Source of the DNA: Hymenobacter yonginensis
GTDB taxonomy: Bacteria > Bacteroidota > Bacteroidia > Cytophagales > Hymenobacteraceae
Reading direction: 5' to 3'
DNA length: 64,000 bases
Assembly: GCF_027625995.1 (NCBI RefSeq)
Contig: NZ_CP115396.1
Coordinates: 4,402,501-4,466,500 of the forward strand
Every line of letters starts with the position of its first letter. Position 1 is the first letter of the stretch. The position numbers and the translations under genes were made by a program. The notes under the pieces are model-generated. The model worked only from the letters and a program-made list of their open reading frames with translations, did not search any database and was not told the DNA's origin. Shown in pieces: positions 17,592 to 27,056 of the stretch.

Positions 17592-19298
17592 TTGAAAAAG
17601 AGCCTGTTATTGTTGCTGGCCGCCACGCTGGCGGGGTCTGCCGTTGGGCAGAAAAAATCCGCCACGCTGGCCCGCCCTAAGCTGGTCGTGGGCATTGTGG
17701 TGGACCAGATGCGCTACGACTACCTCTACCGCTACTGGAGCAAGTACGGCAGCGGCGGCTTCCGGCGGCTGCTGGGCGAGGGGTTCAGCTACGAAAACAC
17801 CCACTACAACTACGTGCCCACCTACACCGGCCCGGGCCACGCCAGCATCTACACCGGCACCACGCCTTCGTTCCACGGCATCGTGGGCAACAACTGGTTT
17901 GAGCGCGAAACCGGCCGCGGCACCTACGTCACCGAGGACAAAACTGTGCAGCCGGTAGGCGGCACGGCTGCCGCCGGGCAGCAGAGCCCGCGCCATATGC
18001 TCACGAGCACCATCACCGACGAGCTGCGGCTGGCCACCAATTTCCAGAGCAAGGTGATTGGAGTCTGCATCAAAGACCGGGGCTCGATTCTGCCGGCCGG
18101 CCACGCCGCCAACGGCGCCTACTGGTACGACGGCGCCAACGGGGCCTTCATCACCAGCACCTTCTACCAGAACACGCTGCCCGAGTGGGTGACGAAGTTC
18201 AACGCCGAGAACCGCGCCGCCCAGTACCTGGATAAGCCCTGGGAAACGCTGTTGCCCATCGGGCAGTACACCGAAAGCTCGCCCGACGACGTGGCCTGGG
18301 AGGCGACGTTCAAGGGCGAAGCCAAGCCGGTGTTTCCGCACAACCTGCCGCAGCTGAGCGGGGCGCTGCCCGCGCCGGTGAAGGGCGCCCTCAAGGCGGA
18401 AGGCGAGAAAACCGCCCCGGCCCGCAACCTCGACCTGATCCGGAGCACGCCCTTCGGCAACTCGCTCACCCTGGACTTTGCCCTGGAAGCCGTGCGCGCC
18501 GAGCAGCTGGGCCAGCGCGGCCAGACCGATTTCCTAGCCCTGAGCTTCAGCAGCACCGACTACGTGGGGCACCAGTTCGGGGTGAATGCCATTGAAACCG
18601 AAGACACCTACCTGCGCCTCGACCAGGACCTGGCTCGCCTGCTCGACTACCTCGACCGGACCGTGGGCAAGGGCCAGGCGCTGGTGTTCCTCTCCGCCGA
18701 CCACGCCGCCGCGCACTCGCCCGGTTTCCTGGCCGACCACCACCTGCCCGGCGGCTCGGTGGGCCCGCGCCTGATGCAGGATTCCATTCAGCAGCAACTG
18801 GTGCGCCGGCACGGGGCCGGCCAGTGGGTGCTCAGCTACGAAAACCAGCAGGTGTACCTCAACCGCCCGCTCATCGCCGAGAAGAAGCTGAACCTGCGCG
18901 TAGTGCAGGATGAGGTGGTGGACATTGCCAGCCAGCTGGCCGGCGTCAACCGCGCCATCACGGCCGACGATCTGCAGAAGTCGCACTGGGAAAGCGGGAT
19001 GCTGATGTACCTGGAAAACGGCTTCTACCCCAAGCGCAGCGGCGACGTAATGGTAGTGCTGCAGCCGGGCTGGCTGGAGTCGTACAGCTACCCCGTGAGC
19101 AAAGGCACCACCCACGGCTCGCTCAACAACTACGACACCCACGTGCCGCTGGTGTTCTGGGGCTGGCGCGTGAAACACGGCGAGTCGAGCCACCCCGCCA
19201 AAATCACCGATATTGCGTCCACGCTGGCCAGCTGGCTCCACATTCAGGAGCCGAACGGCAATACCGGCACGCCCCTGCAGGCCGTGCTGGGCCGATAA
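17592..19298 (+). CDS. pafA: PafA-type alkaline phosphatase
   Basis: This 568-residue periplasmic phosphatase starts at TTG (17592), which gives an ideal signal peptide (MKKSLLLLLAATLAGSAVG). It belongs to the alkaline phosphatase/nucleotide pyrophosphatase superfamily. Active-site residues match those known for Elizabethkingia PafA: D38 (GIVVDQM), nucleophile T79 (YTGPGHAS), N100 (IVGNNWF), and a K161/R163 pair (IKDRGS). The metal-ligand motifs DYVGHQFG, SADHAAAH and TTHGSLNNYDTHVPL follow. PafA-type enzymes release phosphate from many phosphomonoesters and are common in Bacteroidota. The numbering agreement makes the specific call better than generic. It lies 122 bases upstream of ppa, another phosphate-releasing enzyme. 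Confidence 0.87.
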   Translation: MKKSLLLLLAATLAGSAVGQKKSATLARPKLVVGIVVDQMRYDYLYRYWSKYGSGGFRRLLGEGFSYENTHYNYVPTYTGPGHASIYTGTTPSFHGIVGNNWFERETGRGTYVTEDKTVQPVGGTAAAGQQSPRHMLTSTITDELRLATNFQSKVIGVCIKDRGSILPAGHAANGAYWYDGANGAFITSTFYQNTLPEWVTKFNAENRAAQYLDKPWETLLPIGQYTESSPDDVAWEATFKGEAKPVFPHNLPQLSGALPAPVKGALKAEGEKTAPARNLDLIRSTPFGNSLTLDFALEAVRAEQLGQRGQTDFLALSFSSTDYVGHQFGVNAIETEDTYLRLDQDLARLLDYLDRTVGKGQALVFLSADHAAAHSPGFLADHHLPGGSVGPRLMQDSIQQQLVRRHGAGQWVLSYENQQVYLNRPLIAEKKLNLRVVQDEVVDIASQLAGVNRAITADDLQKSHWESGMLMYLENGFYPKRSGDVMVVLQPGWLESYSYPVSKGTTHGSLNNYDTHVPLVFWGWRVKHGESSHPAKITDIASTLASWLHIQEPNGNTGTPLQAVLGR

Positions 19299-19300
19299 AA

Positions 19301-19416
19301 GGGGATTTCGTTTCTGGTTGTTCGTCTTGCGGTTGCGTATAGCCGCCGGGAAATGACGCCAAGCCGAAACGTCCCCTACTAAACACGAAAAACAAACAAC
19401 GAATAACGAACAACCT
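19301..19416 (+). repeat. inverted-word element 3 (pafA-ppa gap)
   Basis: GGTTGTTCGT (19316-19325) pairs perfectly with ACGAACAACC (19406-19415). GGGGATTTCG (19301-19310) pairs imperfectly with CGAAACGTCCCC (19365-19376). The right arm repeats the words AACGAA and AACAAAC. It begins two bases after the pafA stop and ends five bases before the ppa ATG. Confidence 0.75.
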
Positions 19417-19420
19417 GATA

Positions 19421-20002
19421 ATGGCTCATTTTAATCCCTGGCACGATGTGGAGCGCGGCGACGACGCTCCGAAAGTGGTAAACGGCATCATTGAAATCCC
19501 GAAAGGCTCTAAAGGCAAGTACGAGCTGGACAAAACCAGCGGCCTGCTGAAGCTGGACCGGGTGCTGTTCTCCGCCGTGCACTATCCGGCCGCCTACGGC
19601 TTTATTCCGAAAACCTACTGCGACGACAACGACCCGCTGGATATTCTGGTGCTGTGCTCGGTGGACATCGTGCCCATGTGCCTGGTGGAGGCCAAGGTTA
19701 TCGGCGTGATGCAGATGATTGACGGCGACGAGGAAGACGACAAAATCATTGCCGTGGCCGCCCACGATATTTCCGTGAACCACTACAACGACCTAGCCGA
19801 CCTGCCCCCGCACACGCTCAACGAGATGCAGCGCTTCTTCGAGGACTACAAAGCCCTGGAGCACAAGCACGTGAGCGTAGAGCGTTTCATGGGCCGCGAA
19901 GATGCCTACCGCATCATCGAGGAAAGCATCAAGCTCTACAACGAAACCTTCCCAAAAGGCAACCCTGCGGACGAGAAGGACGTGAAGGAAGCCCTGAGCT
20001 AG
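19421..20002 (+). CDS. ppa: family I inorganic pyrophosphatase
   Basis: This 193-residue cytosolic enzyme hydrolyses pyrophosphate to two phosphates. The family I signature [11 protein letters not shown] carries metal-binding aspartates. Other family landmarks are [14 protein letters not shown], the [17 protein letters not shown] run and the later [12 protein letters not shown] segment. Length is usual for bacterial family I enzymes. Its ribosome-binding region falls within the right arm of the inverted-word element. Confidence 0.95.
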   Translation: MAHFNPWHDVERGDDAPKVVNGIIEIPKGSKGKYELDKTSGLLKLDRVLFSAVHYPAAYGFIPKTYCDDNDPLDILVLCSVDIVPMCLVEAKVIGVMQMIDGDEEDDKIIAVAAHDISVNHYNDLADLPPHTLNEMQRFFEDYKALEHKHVSVERFMGREDAYRIIEESIKLYNETFPKGNPADEKDVKEALS

Positions 20003-20030
20003 CCTTCCGCCTCCCTTGCGGGTTTATCAG

Positions 20031-20068
20031 CAGCCCCCGGTCGTCAGGTTCTGGCGCCGGGGGCTGTT
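20031..20068 (+). terminator. probable terminator after ppa
   Basis: CAGCCCCCGG (20031-20040) pairs with CCGGGGGCTG (20057-20066) around a 16-base loop. Only two T bases follow directly. Confidence 0.5.
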
Positions 20069-20125
20069 GCGTGTCGGCTGGTGTGGGCTGGCAGGCGTAT
20101 CTTGCCGTTTCCCTGACCACTTGTT

Positions 20126-21022
20126 ATGTCCGTTGCGCGCGCAATACCCGGGTTTCTGCTGTCGGTGGGGCGGCGTCTGCGGCGCCCGCTCGATGCCGTG
20201 CTTTATAGCAGCGCCTGGCTTTCGGCGGCGGCGCTGGGGCTGATGTGGGCCACGTTTCTGTTCTGGCGGGTGCATATTCCGGGGCGGCTGGGGGTGCTCA
20301 TTTTCGCGGCCACGTTGTGCCTCTACAACCTCGACAGCGTGCTGCCCTACAAGCACAGTCAGCACCCGGGCGTGTCGGGCCGCAAGCGCTGGATGCGGCG
20401 CCACCGCTGGCCACTGGCGGCCGTGGCCCTGGTAGCCGGAGCGGTGGCCGGCGTACTGTTTCTGGCCGATGACCGCCTGCGGCCACTTACCCCGTTTCTG
20501 GTGCACTTGGCCCTCATTTCGGGGCTCTATTCGCTGCCGCTGGTCAGGCGCCATGGCCGCTGGCGCGCCCTCCGCGACCTGCCGCTGCTTAAGGTGTTCC
20601 TGATTGCCTATGTGTGGGCGGGCGTCACCGTCTGGATTCCGGCGCTGTACCTGGGGCGGCCGCTGGCCGAGCCGGCGGTGCTGGCTCTGTTTGCCCGGCG
20701 ATTCCTGTTCGTGCTGGCGCTGGCGCTCGTGTTCGACATCCGCGACCATACCAAGGACCGCCTGATGGGCACCCTCACATTTCCGGGCGTGCTGGGGGTG
20801 CCGGCCACCAAGTATCTGGCGCTGGCGGCGCTGGTGGCGGCCAACGCCTGGCCGCTGCCCCAAATGTTGGCAGGGCAGGTACTGGTGCTGGCGCTGCCCT
20901 CCGTGGCCGGGGCCGCCGTCATCTGGCACGCCCACGAATCCCGCCCCGACTACTATTTCGCCCTACTCACCGACGGCGTTATGCTCCTGCAGTTTCTGGC
21001 CGCATTGGTAGTGAGTATCTAG
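20126..21022 (+). CDS. UbiA-superfamily prenyltransferase-like membrane protein
   Basis: This 298-residue protein has about eight or nine predicted membrane helices. The second aspartate motif of UbiA prenyltransferases is clear (DIRDHTKD, near residue 200). The first is weak (YNLDSVLPYKHSQHP, near 67-81, instead of NDxxDxxxD). It could be a divergent quinone, heme or carotenoid prenyltransferase, or a UbiA-fold protein with another role. The substrate cannot be read from the context. Its last codons (encoding VVSI) and its stop are part of the inverted-word element that follows. It is convergent with the NAD(P)HX repair gene. Confidence 0.6.
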   Translation: MSVARAIPGFLLSVGRRLRRPLDAVLYSSAWLSAAALGLMWATFLFWRVHIPGRLGVLIFAATLCLYNLDSVLPYKHSQHPGVSGRKRWMRRHRWPLAAVALVAGAVAGVLFLADDRLRPLTPFLVHLALISGLYSLPLVRRHGRWRALRDLPLLKVFLIAYVWAGVTVWIPALYLGRPLAEPAVLALFARRFLFVLALALVFDIRDHTKDRLMGTLTFPGVLGVPATKYLALAALVAANAWPLPQMLAGQVLVLALPSVAGAAVIWHAHESRPDYYFALLTDGVMLLQFLAALVVSI

Positions 21023-21141
21023 TAGGGAGTGGTGAGTATGTGGTAGGAATAAAGATTTTGATAATCAGAACATTAGTTGGATTCGGCTTCCCGCTGCTGG
21101 ATTCTTGCCACTGAGTACTCACTACCAAATAATTCCCACTC
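21006..21141. repeat. inverted-word element 4 (convergent gap)
   Basis: GGTAGTGAGTA (21007-21017) pairs perfectly over 11 bases with TACTCACTACC (21116-21126). The arms are permutations of GTGAGTA, GTAGG and GGAGTGG. The left arm contains the final codons and stop of the UbiA-like gene, and the right arm reaches the stop codon of the convergent gene at 21140. The spacer 21050-21108 is AT-rich. It could serve as a two-way transcript end. Confidence 0.8.
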
Positions 21142-22654
21142 AGCCCTCCAGCTCCCGTAGCGCCGGCCCGATAAACTGCACTAGGTCGCCGGCAATCAGG
21201 CCGGCCTCGCCGGTTTCGGCAGCGGCTAGGTCGCCGGCGCGGCCGTGGGCGTACACGGCCAGCAGGGCTGCATCCAGGGGCGAGAGGCGCTGGTCGGCGC
21301 GCAGGGCCAGCAGCAGGCCGGTCAGCACGTCGCCGCTGCCGCCGGTGGACATGCCGGGGTTGCCGGTGCTGTTGAAATACATTGGGCCGTGCGGGGTGCC
21401 TAGGGCGGTGTAGGCACCTTTGAGCACGCAGTAGCAGCGGTGTTCCCGGCAGAAGGCGCGCAGCTGCTCCAGGCGGTGGTAGTCGTCGCGGGCCGGCTCG
21501 CCGGTCAGCCGCTCAAACTCCTTAAGGTGAGGCGTGAGGACGGTGTCGGGCGGCAGCTTGCCCAGCAGCTCGCGGTGCGTGCTCAGCAGGTTGAGGGCGT
21601 CGGCATCGAGCACCAGCGCCCGCCGGCTGCCGGCCTGCCGGAGCAGCTGCCGCAGCACCTCCGCCGAAGACACCTCCTGGCCCAGGCCGGGCCCCATTGC
21701 CACGGCGGCGTAGGGCTGTAGCTCCGGTAGCTCGGTCACGAAGTCGTGGCTCGGGTCGGGGAGGGCCATGGCTTCTGGAACCGACATTTGCAGCACGGTA
21801 TAGCCCACGGCTGGCGTCCGGACCGTGAGCAGGCCCACGCCGCCGCGCAGGCAGGCCCGGGCGGCCAGCACGGCTGCGCCCAGCTTGCCGTAGCTGCCGG
21901 CCAGCAGCAGCGCGTGCCCGAAAGTACCTTTGTGCGAAAACCGCGCCCGCCGCGGCAGCCGGCCCGCCAGCGAAGCGGCATCCACAAAATAGTTATCCAC
22001 ATCTGTGTTGTGGATAAACGACTGGTCCAGCCCGATGGGCAATACCGTCCACTCGCCCACAAAATCCGCGTTTCGCGGCATCAAAAACGCCAGTTTTGGC
22101 AGCTCGAAGCTGAGCGTGTGGTGGGCCCGCACAATGGCCGAGCCAGCAGGTTGGGGCGAGTCGGCGAGCAGGCCCGAGGGCATATCCACAGCCACCACGG
22201 TAGCCTCCGTCTGGTTCAAATGCTTCACGATCGTTGCCGGCAAACCTTCCAGCGGCCGCGTAAGCCCTGTCCCGAACAGCGCATCCAGCACCAGCGCCCC
22301 AGCCGGTAGCATCGGCAGCCGGCGGGCGCTCAGTTCCTGGCAGCGGATGGCTTGGGGCAGTTGCTGCCGGTTGAGCAGGAAGTCGGCGGAGTGCTTGTCG
22401 GCGGGCAGCAGCCAGACCTGCGGCGCGTAGCCTGCCGTGTGCAGCTGCCGCGCCACGGCCAGCCCGTCGCCGCCGTTGTTGCCGGGCCCGCACAGCACGT
22501 GGATTTCGGTGCTGAAGGCCAGCTGCAGCTCGTCGAGCAGCCAGAGGGTGCAGGCCGTGGCCGCGCGCTCCATCAGTTCCAGGGAGGTAATGCCTTGCGC
22601 TTCAACGGTGGCCTGGTCGAGGGCCCGGGTCTGGGCGGCGGTGAGGAGTTTCAT
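21140..22654 (-). CDS. nnr: bifunctional NAD(P)HX epimerase/dehydratase
   Basis: This 504-residue protein repairs hydrated NADH and NADPH. The N-terminal half (about 1-215) is the YjeF/NnrE epimerase, with CGPGNNGGDGLAVARQL near 55-71 and ALFGTGLTRPL. The C-terminal half (about 225-500) is the NnrD ADP-dependent dehydratase of the ribokinase fold, with the ligand loop GNPGMSTGGSGDVLTGLL near its end and AMGPGLG in the middle. Fusion of the two halves is usual in bacteria. The start ATG at 22654 is divergent from the lipoprotein gene, 39 bases away. Confidence 0.95.
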   Translation of the reverse strand: MKLLTAAQTRALDQATVEAQGITSLELMERAATACTLWLLDELQLAFSTEIHVLCGPGNNGGDGLAVARQLHTAGYAPQVWLLPADKHSADFLLNRQQLPQAIRCQELSARRLPMLPAGALVLDALFGTGLTRPLEGLPATIVKHLNQTEATVVAVDMPSGLLADSPQPAGSAIVRAHHTLSFELPKLAFLMPRNADFVGEWTVLPIGLDQSFIHNTDVDNYFVDAASLAGRLPRRARFSHKGTFGHALLLAGSYGKLGAAVLAARACLRGGVGLLTVRTPAVGYTVLQMSVPEAMALPDPSHDFVTELPELQPYAAVAMGPGLGQEVSSAEVLRQLLRQAGSRRALVLDADALNLLSTHRELLGKLPPDTVLTPHLKEFERLTGEPARDDYHRLEQLRAFCREHRCYCVLKGAYTALGTPHGPMYFNSTGNPGMSTGGSGDVLTGLLLALRADQRLSPLDAALLAVYAHGRAGDLAAAETGEAGLIAGDLVQFIGPALRELEG

Positions 22655-22693
22655 ACAATGCCTATACTTACAACCGGCTTTCTCAGATACAGT

Positions 22694-23503
22694 ATGCGTC
22701 GACTTCTCTGGCTGGCGGCGGTAGCGCTGGCTGCCTGCTCCTCCGATCCAGACACCTCCGCTCCCGGCAGTAACACGGCACTCAGCCCGCCCGATTCAAA
22801 CGGGCCGCTGCCTGCCGCCACATCGGCCGCGGCCTTCGATTCGGCCGCCGTAGTCAGTCTGCCACCTGCGCAAATGCCAGCCGGCGTACCTCGTGTGCCG
22901 GGCCAGGTGCTGGAGCTGAAACAGTGGACAGATGCCAATGGCCGAAACCTGCTGGTTGTTGCGCGCACTGCGGCACGCACGGTGCCCGCCCGTGCGGATG
23001 ACCCCAACGACACAAAGTCGGTGAGCCTGTACGCCCGCCAGTTTGTGCAGCGTGCCGGAAACTGGCAGGAGCTCTGGCGGCTGCAGGACGCCGTGGAGCG
23101 GTGTGCGTTCGATACCTGGCTGGGCCCGGTGCCCGGGGCCACGGCCATCACCGACCTGGATGCTGATGGCCAAACGGAAACCACCTTGCTATATCGGCTA
23201 GTCTGCCGCAGCGACGTGAGCCCGGCCCAGCAAAAGCTGATCCTACGCGAAGGAGCGGCCAAATACGCCCTGCGCGGCTATTCAGTGGTGCAGTACGATT
23301 CTGTACCGGCTGCCCAGCGGGTGCCACTCATAGCCTGCTGTCTGGATACGATTCCGCCGGCCCGACTGGAGGCACACTACGAACTGCTGGACGGGCGCTA
23401 TGAAACCGAACGGGAATTCCGGTCGGCCCCGCCTGCTTTTTTAGCCTTCGCCCGCCGGCAGTGGCGGCGCTGGTCGATAGAGGAAGCATTTGGGCAGCTG
23501 TAA
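22694..23503 (+). CDS. lipoprotein of unknown role
   Basis: This 269-residue protein begins [17 protein letters not shown] with a lipobox (ALAAC), so it is probably anchored in the outer membrane or periplasm. A Ser/Pro/Ala-rich linker runs to about 60. The folded part has a calcium-loop-like stretch ([15 protein letters not shown]), then [19 protein letters not shown] and [11 protein letters not shown], and two adjacent cysteines (IACCLD). The segment order recalls a Bacteroidota family annotated as surface polysaccharide biosynthesis (Riemerella M949_RS01915). I recall that only loosely and no function is established. An upstream in-frame extension overlaps the divergent gene and was rejected. 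Confidence 0.65.
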   Translation: MRRLLWLAAVALAACSSDPDTSAPGSNTALSPPDSNGPLPAATSAAAFDSAAVVSLPPAQMPAGVPRVPGQVLELKQWTDANGRNLLVVARTAARTVPARADDPNDTKSVSLYARQFVQRAGNWQELWRLQDAVERCAFDTWLGPVPGATAITDLDADGQTETTLLYRLVCRSDVSPAQQKLILREGAAKYALRGYSVVQYDSVPAAQRVPLIACCLDTIPPARLEAHYELLDGRYETEREFRSAPPAFLAFARRQWRRWSIEEAFGQL

Positions 23504-23589
23504 AAACCCGGCCGGAAAACTTCCCGGCCCGCTGGTGCGTTTGCTATTCGGGCGATTTACCGCTCCATCCCCGATTAACACTTCGCGAT

Positions 23590-24060
23590 ATGCAAACATG
23601 GAATGATGTAATCCGGCTGGCCAACCACGGCAGCCCCACCCCGCCCCGACGGGTAGAAAAAACCGATGCCGAGTGGCGGCAGCAGCTCACCGCCGAGCAG
23701 TACCACGTTACGCGGGAGCACGGCACCGAGCGGGCCTTCACCGGCGAATACTGCGAAGCCCACGAAGCCGGCCTCTACGCCTGCGTGTGCTGCGGCACCC
23801 CACTCTACGACTCGCGCACCAAGTTCGAAAGCGGCACCGGCTGGCCCAGCTTCACGCAGCCCGTCGACGAAAGCGCCATCCGCTACAAGAAAGACACCAG
23901 CTACGGCATGACCCGCGTGGAAGTGCTCTGCAACGTCTGCGACGCCCACCAGGGCCACGTTTTCCCCGATGGCCCGCCGCCCTCCGGCCTGCGCCTGTGC
24001 ATCAACTCGGCCAGCATCAAGCTGGTGAGTGAGGCCAAAGAATCAGCTCCGGCCGGATAG
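23590..24060 (+). CDS. msrB: peptide methionine (R)-S-oxide reductase
   Basis: This 156-residue enzyme reduces methionine-R-sulfoxide in proteins. The catalytic cysteine is C137 in the motif RLCINSAS. Zinc is bound by C65 and C68 (CVCCGTPLY) and by C114 and C117 ([10 protein letters not shown]). The fold signature [12 protein letters not shown] is at 81-92. C55 in GEYCEAHE is a possible resolving cysteine. The ATG at 23590 ([10 protein letters not shown]) gives the normal length, whereas longer in-frame starts run into the upstream gene. There is no signal peptide, so it is cytosolic. Confidence 0.95.
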   Translation: MQTWNDVIRLANHGSPTPPRRVEKTDAEWRQQLTAEQYHVTREHGTERAFTGEYCEAHEAGLYACVCCGTPLYDSRTKFESGTGWPSFTQPVDESAIRYKKDTSYGMTRVEVLCNVCDAHQGHVFPDGPPPSGLRLCINSASIKLVSEAKESAPAG

Positions 24061-24087
24061 GATAATTGCCGCAGCCACCATAGTTTA

Positions 24088-24128
24088 GAGGCCGGGGAAA
24101 GGGTTGAAAAACCGCTTTTTCCGGCCTC
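24088..24128 (+). terminator. probable terminator after msrB
   Basis: GAGGCCGG (24088-24095) pairs with CCGGCCTC (24121-24128), with further weak pairing of GGAAA with TTTTT inside. It stands 27 bases after the msrB stop and 17 bases before the M48 start. Confidence 0.55.
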
Positions 24129-24145
24129 TATTTATGTAGTGCTGT

Positions 24146-26014
24146 ATGACTCGTGAACAATTTCTGGCCCGGCTGGGCCAGCTCAGCCCGTTGGCGGAAG
24201 CCGACCCGGCTGCTTACCGTCGGCGCGTGTGGCTGTGGGCGCTGCTGGGCTACGGCTTCATCCTGTTGCTTCTGCTGGGCACCGTCGGGCTGATGGGGGC
24301 CGTGGCCGCCCTGGCCCTGTTCACCAAAGCCGTTGGGCTCATCTGGAAAGTGCTGATAGTGCTGGGCGTGTTTGCGTGGCGGGTGGTGCGCTCCTTGTGG
24401 GTGAAGTTTGAGGCGCCGGAAGGATTGCCGCTCACGGCCACCGAAGCAGCCCCACTCCTGACATTGCTGGAGCAGCAGACGCAGACCCTGAAAGCCCCCC
24501 GGGTGCATCGGGTGCTGCTCACTTCCGACTTCAACGCCGCCGCGGTGCAGGTGCCCCGGCTGGGCATCTTTGGGTGGCCGCGCAACTATGTGCTGGTAGG
24601 GTTGCCGCTGCTGCAGGCCCTTTCGCCAACGCAGGCTGCCGCGGTGGTGGGACACGAGCTCGGACATTTGCGCGGAGGCCATGGCCGGTTTGGGGCGTGG
24701 ATATACCGGGTGAGCCAGACCTGGAGCCAGCTGATCGAGCAGATGGAACAGCAGGCCGGCCGCACTATTTTCTCCCGTTTCACAACGTGGTACGTGCCGC
24801 GCTTCAATGCCTGGTCGCACCCCGTGCGGCGCACCGATGAGTTTGCCGCCGATGCCGCTGCCGCGCAGCTCACCAGCCCGGCCGCCATTGCCGAAGCCCT
24901 CTGCGCCCTCGTCACCCGCGACGCCGCTCTTGATAAGTTGCACTGGGATGTGCTCACGGCTTCGCTGGCCGAGCGACCCACGCCGCCAAGTGACGCCATT
25001 AGCCGTCTGTTGCCGCTGGCAAAAACCAGCCGCCTGCCCGAAGCCGACGAGCAGAAGGCGCTGGCCAATGCCTACGAGGCCGACCCCGACTTATTCAGCA
25101 CGCACCCCAGCCTAGGGGAAAGGCTGAATGCCTTAGGCGAAAAGCCCAGCGTGCCACCGTTGCCGGAAGTTTCCGCGGCCGAAGCCTGGCTGGGCAGCAG
25201 CCTGCCACAGCTGGCGGCCCAACTGGATGCCGCCTGGGCGGCTGATCGGGCGGCCGTGTGGCAGGAGCGGCACGCCGTGTTGCAGCAGCAGCGCGTGCGC
25301 CTGCAGCAACTGCGCGACCAACAAGCCGCCGGCGAAACCCTGCCCCCCGACCAGGCCTGGGAACTGGCCGATCTGACGGAAGACCACGTAGGGGCGGCGG
25401 AGTCGCTGCCGCTGTTTCAGGCATTGATTGAGGATGCCACCTGGGGCACCGCCGCCCGCTTCTCGGTAGGCCGCATCCTGGTCAATCTCGACGATGCCGC
25501 CGGGCTGGCGTGGCTCACGGAGGCTATGGAGCGTGATCCGACGTATGTGGCTCCGGGCCTGGCGCTGCAGGAAGCCTACCACCAGCGCCTCGGCAACCGC
25601 GAAGAGGTGCGGCAACTGGGGGCCAGCCAGCTGCGCCACGCCGATTTGCTGGATGAAGCCATGGCCGAACGCGCAACCATCACGCCGGCCGACCACCTAT
25701 TGGCGCACGAGCTGACGGAAACGCAGCTACAGGCTCTGAGAGGGGAAATAGCGACTCCTGAATACGGAATCGCGCAGGCCTGGCTGGTTCGCAAGCAGGT
25801 GCAGCATTTCGCCAACAAGCCGCTCTACGTACTGGTAGTGGCTCCCTTGCCTGAGAAAAAGCTGACCAAGACAGAAACTATTGGCCACTGGGTACAGGAC
25901 CTGGCCGCCAAGCTGGTGATGCCTGGTGAAGGATTCGTGATAGGCGTTGGGAAAGAGTACCGTTGGCTGGAGAAGAAAGTCAAGGACATGGGAGCTGAAA
26001 TAGAGATGAGGTGA
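24146..26014 (+). CDS. M48-family membrane metallopeptidase
   Basis: This 622-residue protein has two N-terminal membrane helices (about 27-47 and 52-85) and then a peptidase domain. The zinc motif HELGH is at 170-174, with E232 (RRTDEFAADAAA) as the likely third ligand, the M48 (Ste24/HtpX) layout. A helical region after about 330 carries Gln-rich heptads (ERHAVLQQQRVRLQQLRDQQ), and a C-terminal domain may contact substrates or partners. The M48 family handles misfolded membrane proteins or outer-membrane quality control, but this long architecture has no assigned role that I know. Confidence 0.85.
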   Translation: MTREQFLARLGQLSPLAEADPAAYRRRVWLWALLGYGFILLLLLGTVGLMGAVAALALFTKAVGLIWKVLIVLGVFAWRVVRSLWVKFEAPEGLPLTATEAAPLLTLLEQQTQTLKAPRVHRVLLTSDFNAAAVQVPRLGIFGWPRNYVLVGLPLLQALSPTQAAAVVGHELGHLRGGHGRFGAWIYRVSQTWSQLIEQMEQQAGRTIFSRFTTWYVPRFNAWSHPVRRTDEFAADAAAAQLTSPAAIAEALCALVTRDAALDKLHWDVLTASLAERPTPPSDAISRLLPLAKTSRLPEADEQKALANAYEADPDLFSTHPSLGERLNALGEKPSVPPLPEVSAAEAWLGSSLPQLAAQLDAAWAADRAAVWQERHAVLQQQRVRLQQLRDQQAAGETLPPDQAWELADLTEDHVGAAESLPLFQALIEDATWGTAARFSVGRILVNLDDAAGLAWLTEAMERDPTYVAPGLALQEAYHQRLGNREEVRQLGASQLRHADLLDEAMAERATITPADHLLAHELTETQLQALRGEIATPEYGIAQAWLVRKQVQHFANKPLYVLVVAPLPEKKLTKTETIGHWVQDLAAKLVMPGEGFVIGVGKEYRWLEKKVKDMGAEIEMR

Positions 26015-26060
26015 GTTTTCGGCCGGCTTTTGCGTAGGTTCGTAGTCCAGATAAACCGGA

Positions 26061-26089
26061 AAGCTGCTGCACCATATAGCAGCTTTTTT
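26061..26089 (+). terminator. terminator after the M48 peptidase gene
   Basis: AAGCTGCT (26061-26068) pairs with AGCAGCTT (26078-26085), followed by a T run to 26089. Confidence 0.8.
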
Positions 26090-26153
26090 GGTTTTAGCAG
26101 GGCGCTTATGTAACGTTCTGTTGTCGCCCTACTCACCTAATTTCCACCCCCTC

Positions 26154-27056
26154 ATGTCGCTGCTTTTCACTGATTTTGCCTCCTGGCGTGCGCACTGCGC
26201 CGCCACCGGCGAGCCCCTCTACCAACCCGTGCTGGCCTACGAAATCGAGCAGAAAGGCCGCACGGAAGACCAGATCTGGGACGGCCTGCAACGGGCCTAC
26301 GACGTGATGCGCGACGCCGTGCAAACCGGCCTCACCCAGGACATGACTTCCCGCTCGGGCATGATCAACAACGGCGCGAAGAAGATTGCGGCCTCGCCCG
26401 TTACGGTGCTGTCGCCGGAGTTTAAGCAGCTGGTCACGCGGGCCATGGGCGCCAAGGAGGTGAACTCCTGCATGGGCCGGGTGGTGGCCGCGCCCACCGC
26501 TGGGGCTTCGGGCATCCTGCCCGGCGTGCTCGTGACGTTGCAGGAGCTGCATAAGCTCTCCGACCGCCAGATTCTGGAAGGCCTGCTGGTGGCGGCCGGC
26601 GTGGCGCTCATCATCGAGCAGAACGCCTCGCTGGCCGGCGCCGTGGGCGGCTGCCAGGCCGAAACCGGCTCGGCCGCGGCTATGGGCAGCGGCGCCATCG
26701 TCTACTGCCTGGGCGGTACCGTCGATCAGACGTTTGCGGCCGTCGCCGTCACCATCCAATGCATGCTGGGGCTGGTGTGCGACCCGGTGGCGGGGCTGGT
26801 GGAGGTGCCCTGCGTGGTGCGCAACGCCTCGGCCGCCGCCATTGCTTTCAGCTCGGCCCAGATTGCCATTGCCGGCATCGACCCCGTCATTCCGGTAGAC
26901 CAGTGCGTGGCGGCTCTCGGCGAAGTGGGCCAGAGCATGGAAACGCGCTACAAGGAAACCGCCCTCGGCGGCCTCGCCAATACCCCCCGTGGCCGCGAAA
27001 TCGAGAAGATGGTGTTGGTGCAGGACGTCCAGATTCTGCCCGACGAAGGAGAATAA
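26154..27056 (+). CDS. sdaAA: iron-sulfur L-serine dehydratase, alpha subunit
   Basis: This 300-residue protein is the catalytic [4Fe-4S] part of L-serine dehydratase, which converts serine to pyruvate and ammonia. Cluster cysteines C167 (GAVGGCQAETG), C209 (GLVCDPVAG) and C220 (EVPCVVRNA) keep the spacing of 42 and 11 known from type 2 enzymes. SRSGMINNGAKK and AAPTAGASGILPG are further signatures. The ATG at 26154 (MSLLFTDFASW) is preferred over 26088, which would add 22 atypical residues. No beta-subunit gene is beside it, so the partner should lie elsewhere. Confidence 0.92.
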   Translation: MSLLFTDFASWRAHCAATGEPLYQPVLAYEIEQKGRTEDQIWDGLQRAYDVMRDAVQTGLTQDMTSRSGMINNGAKKIAASPVTVLSPEFKQLVTRAMGAKEVNSCMGRVVAAPTAGASGILPGVLVTLQELHKLSDRQILEGLLVAAGVALIIEQNASLAGAVGGCQAETGSAAAMGSGAIVYCLGGTVDQTFAAVAVTIQCMLGLVCDPVAGLVEVPCVVRNASAAAIAFSSAQIAIAGIDPVIPVDQCVAALGEVGQSMETRYKETALGGLANTPRGREIEKMVLVQDVQILPDEGE

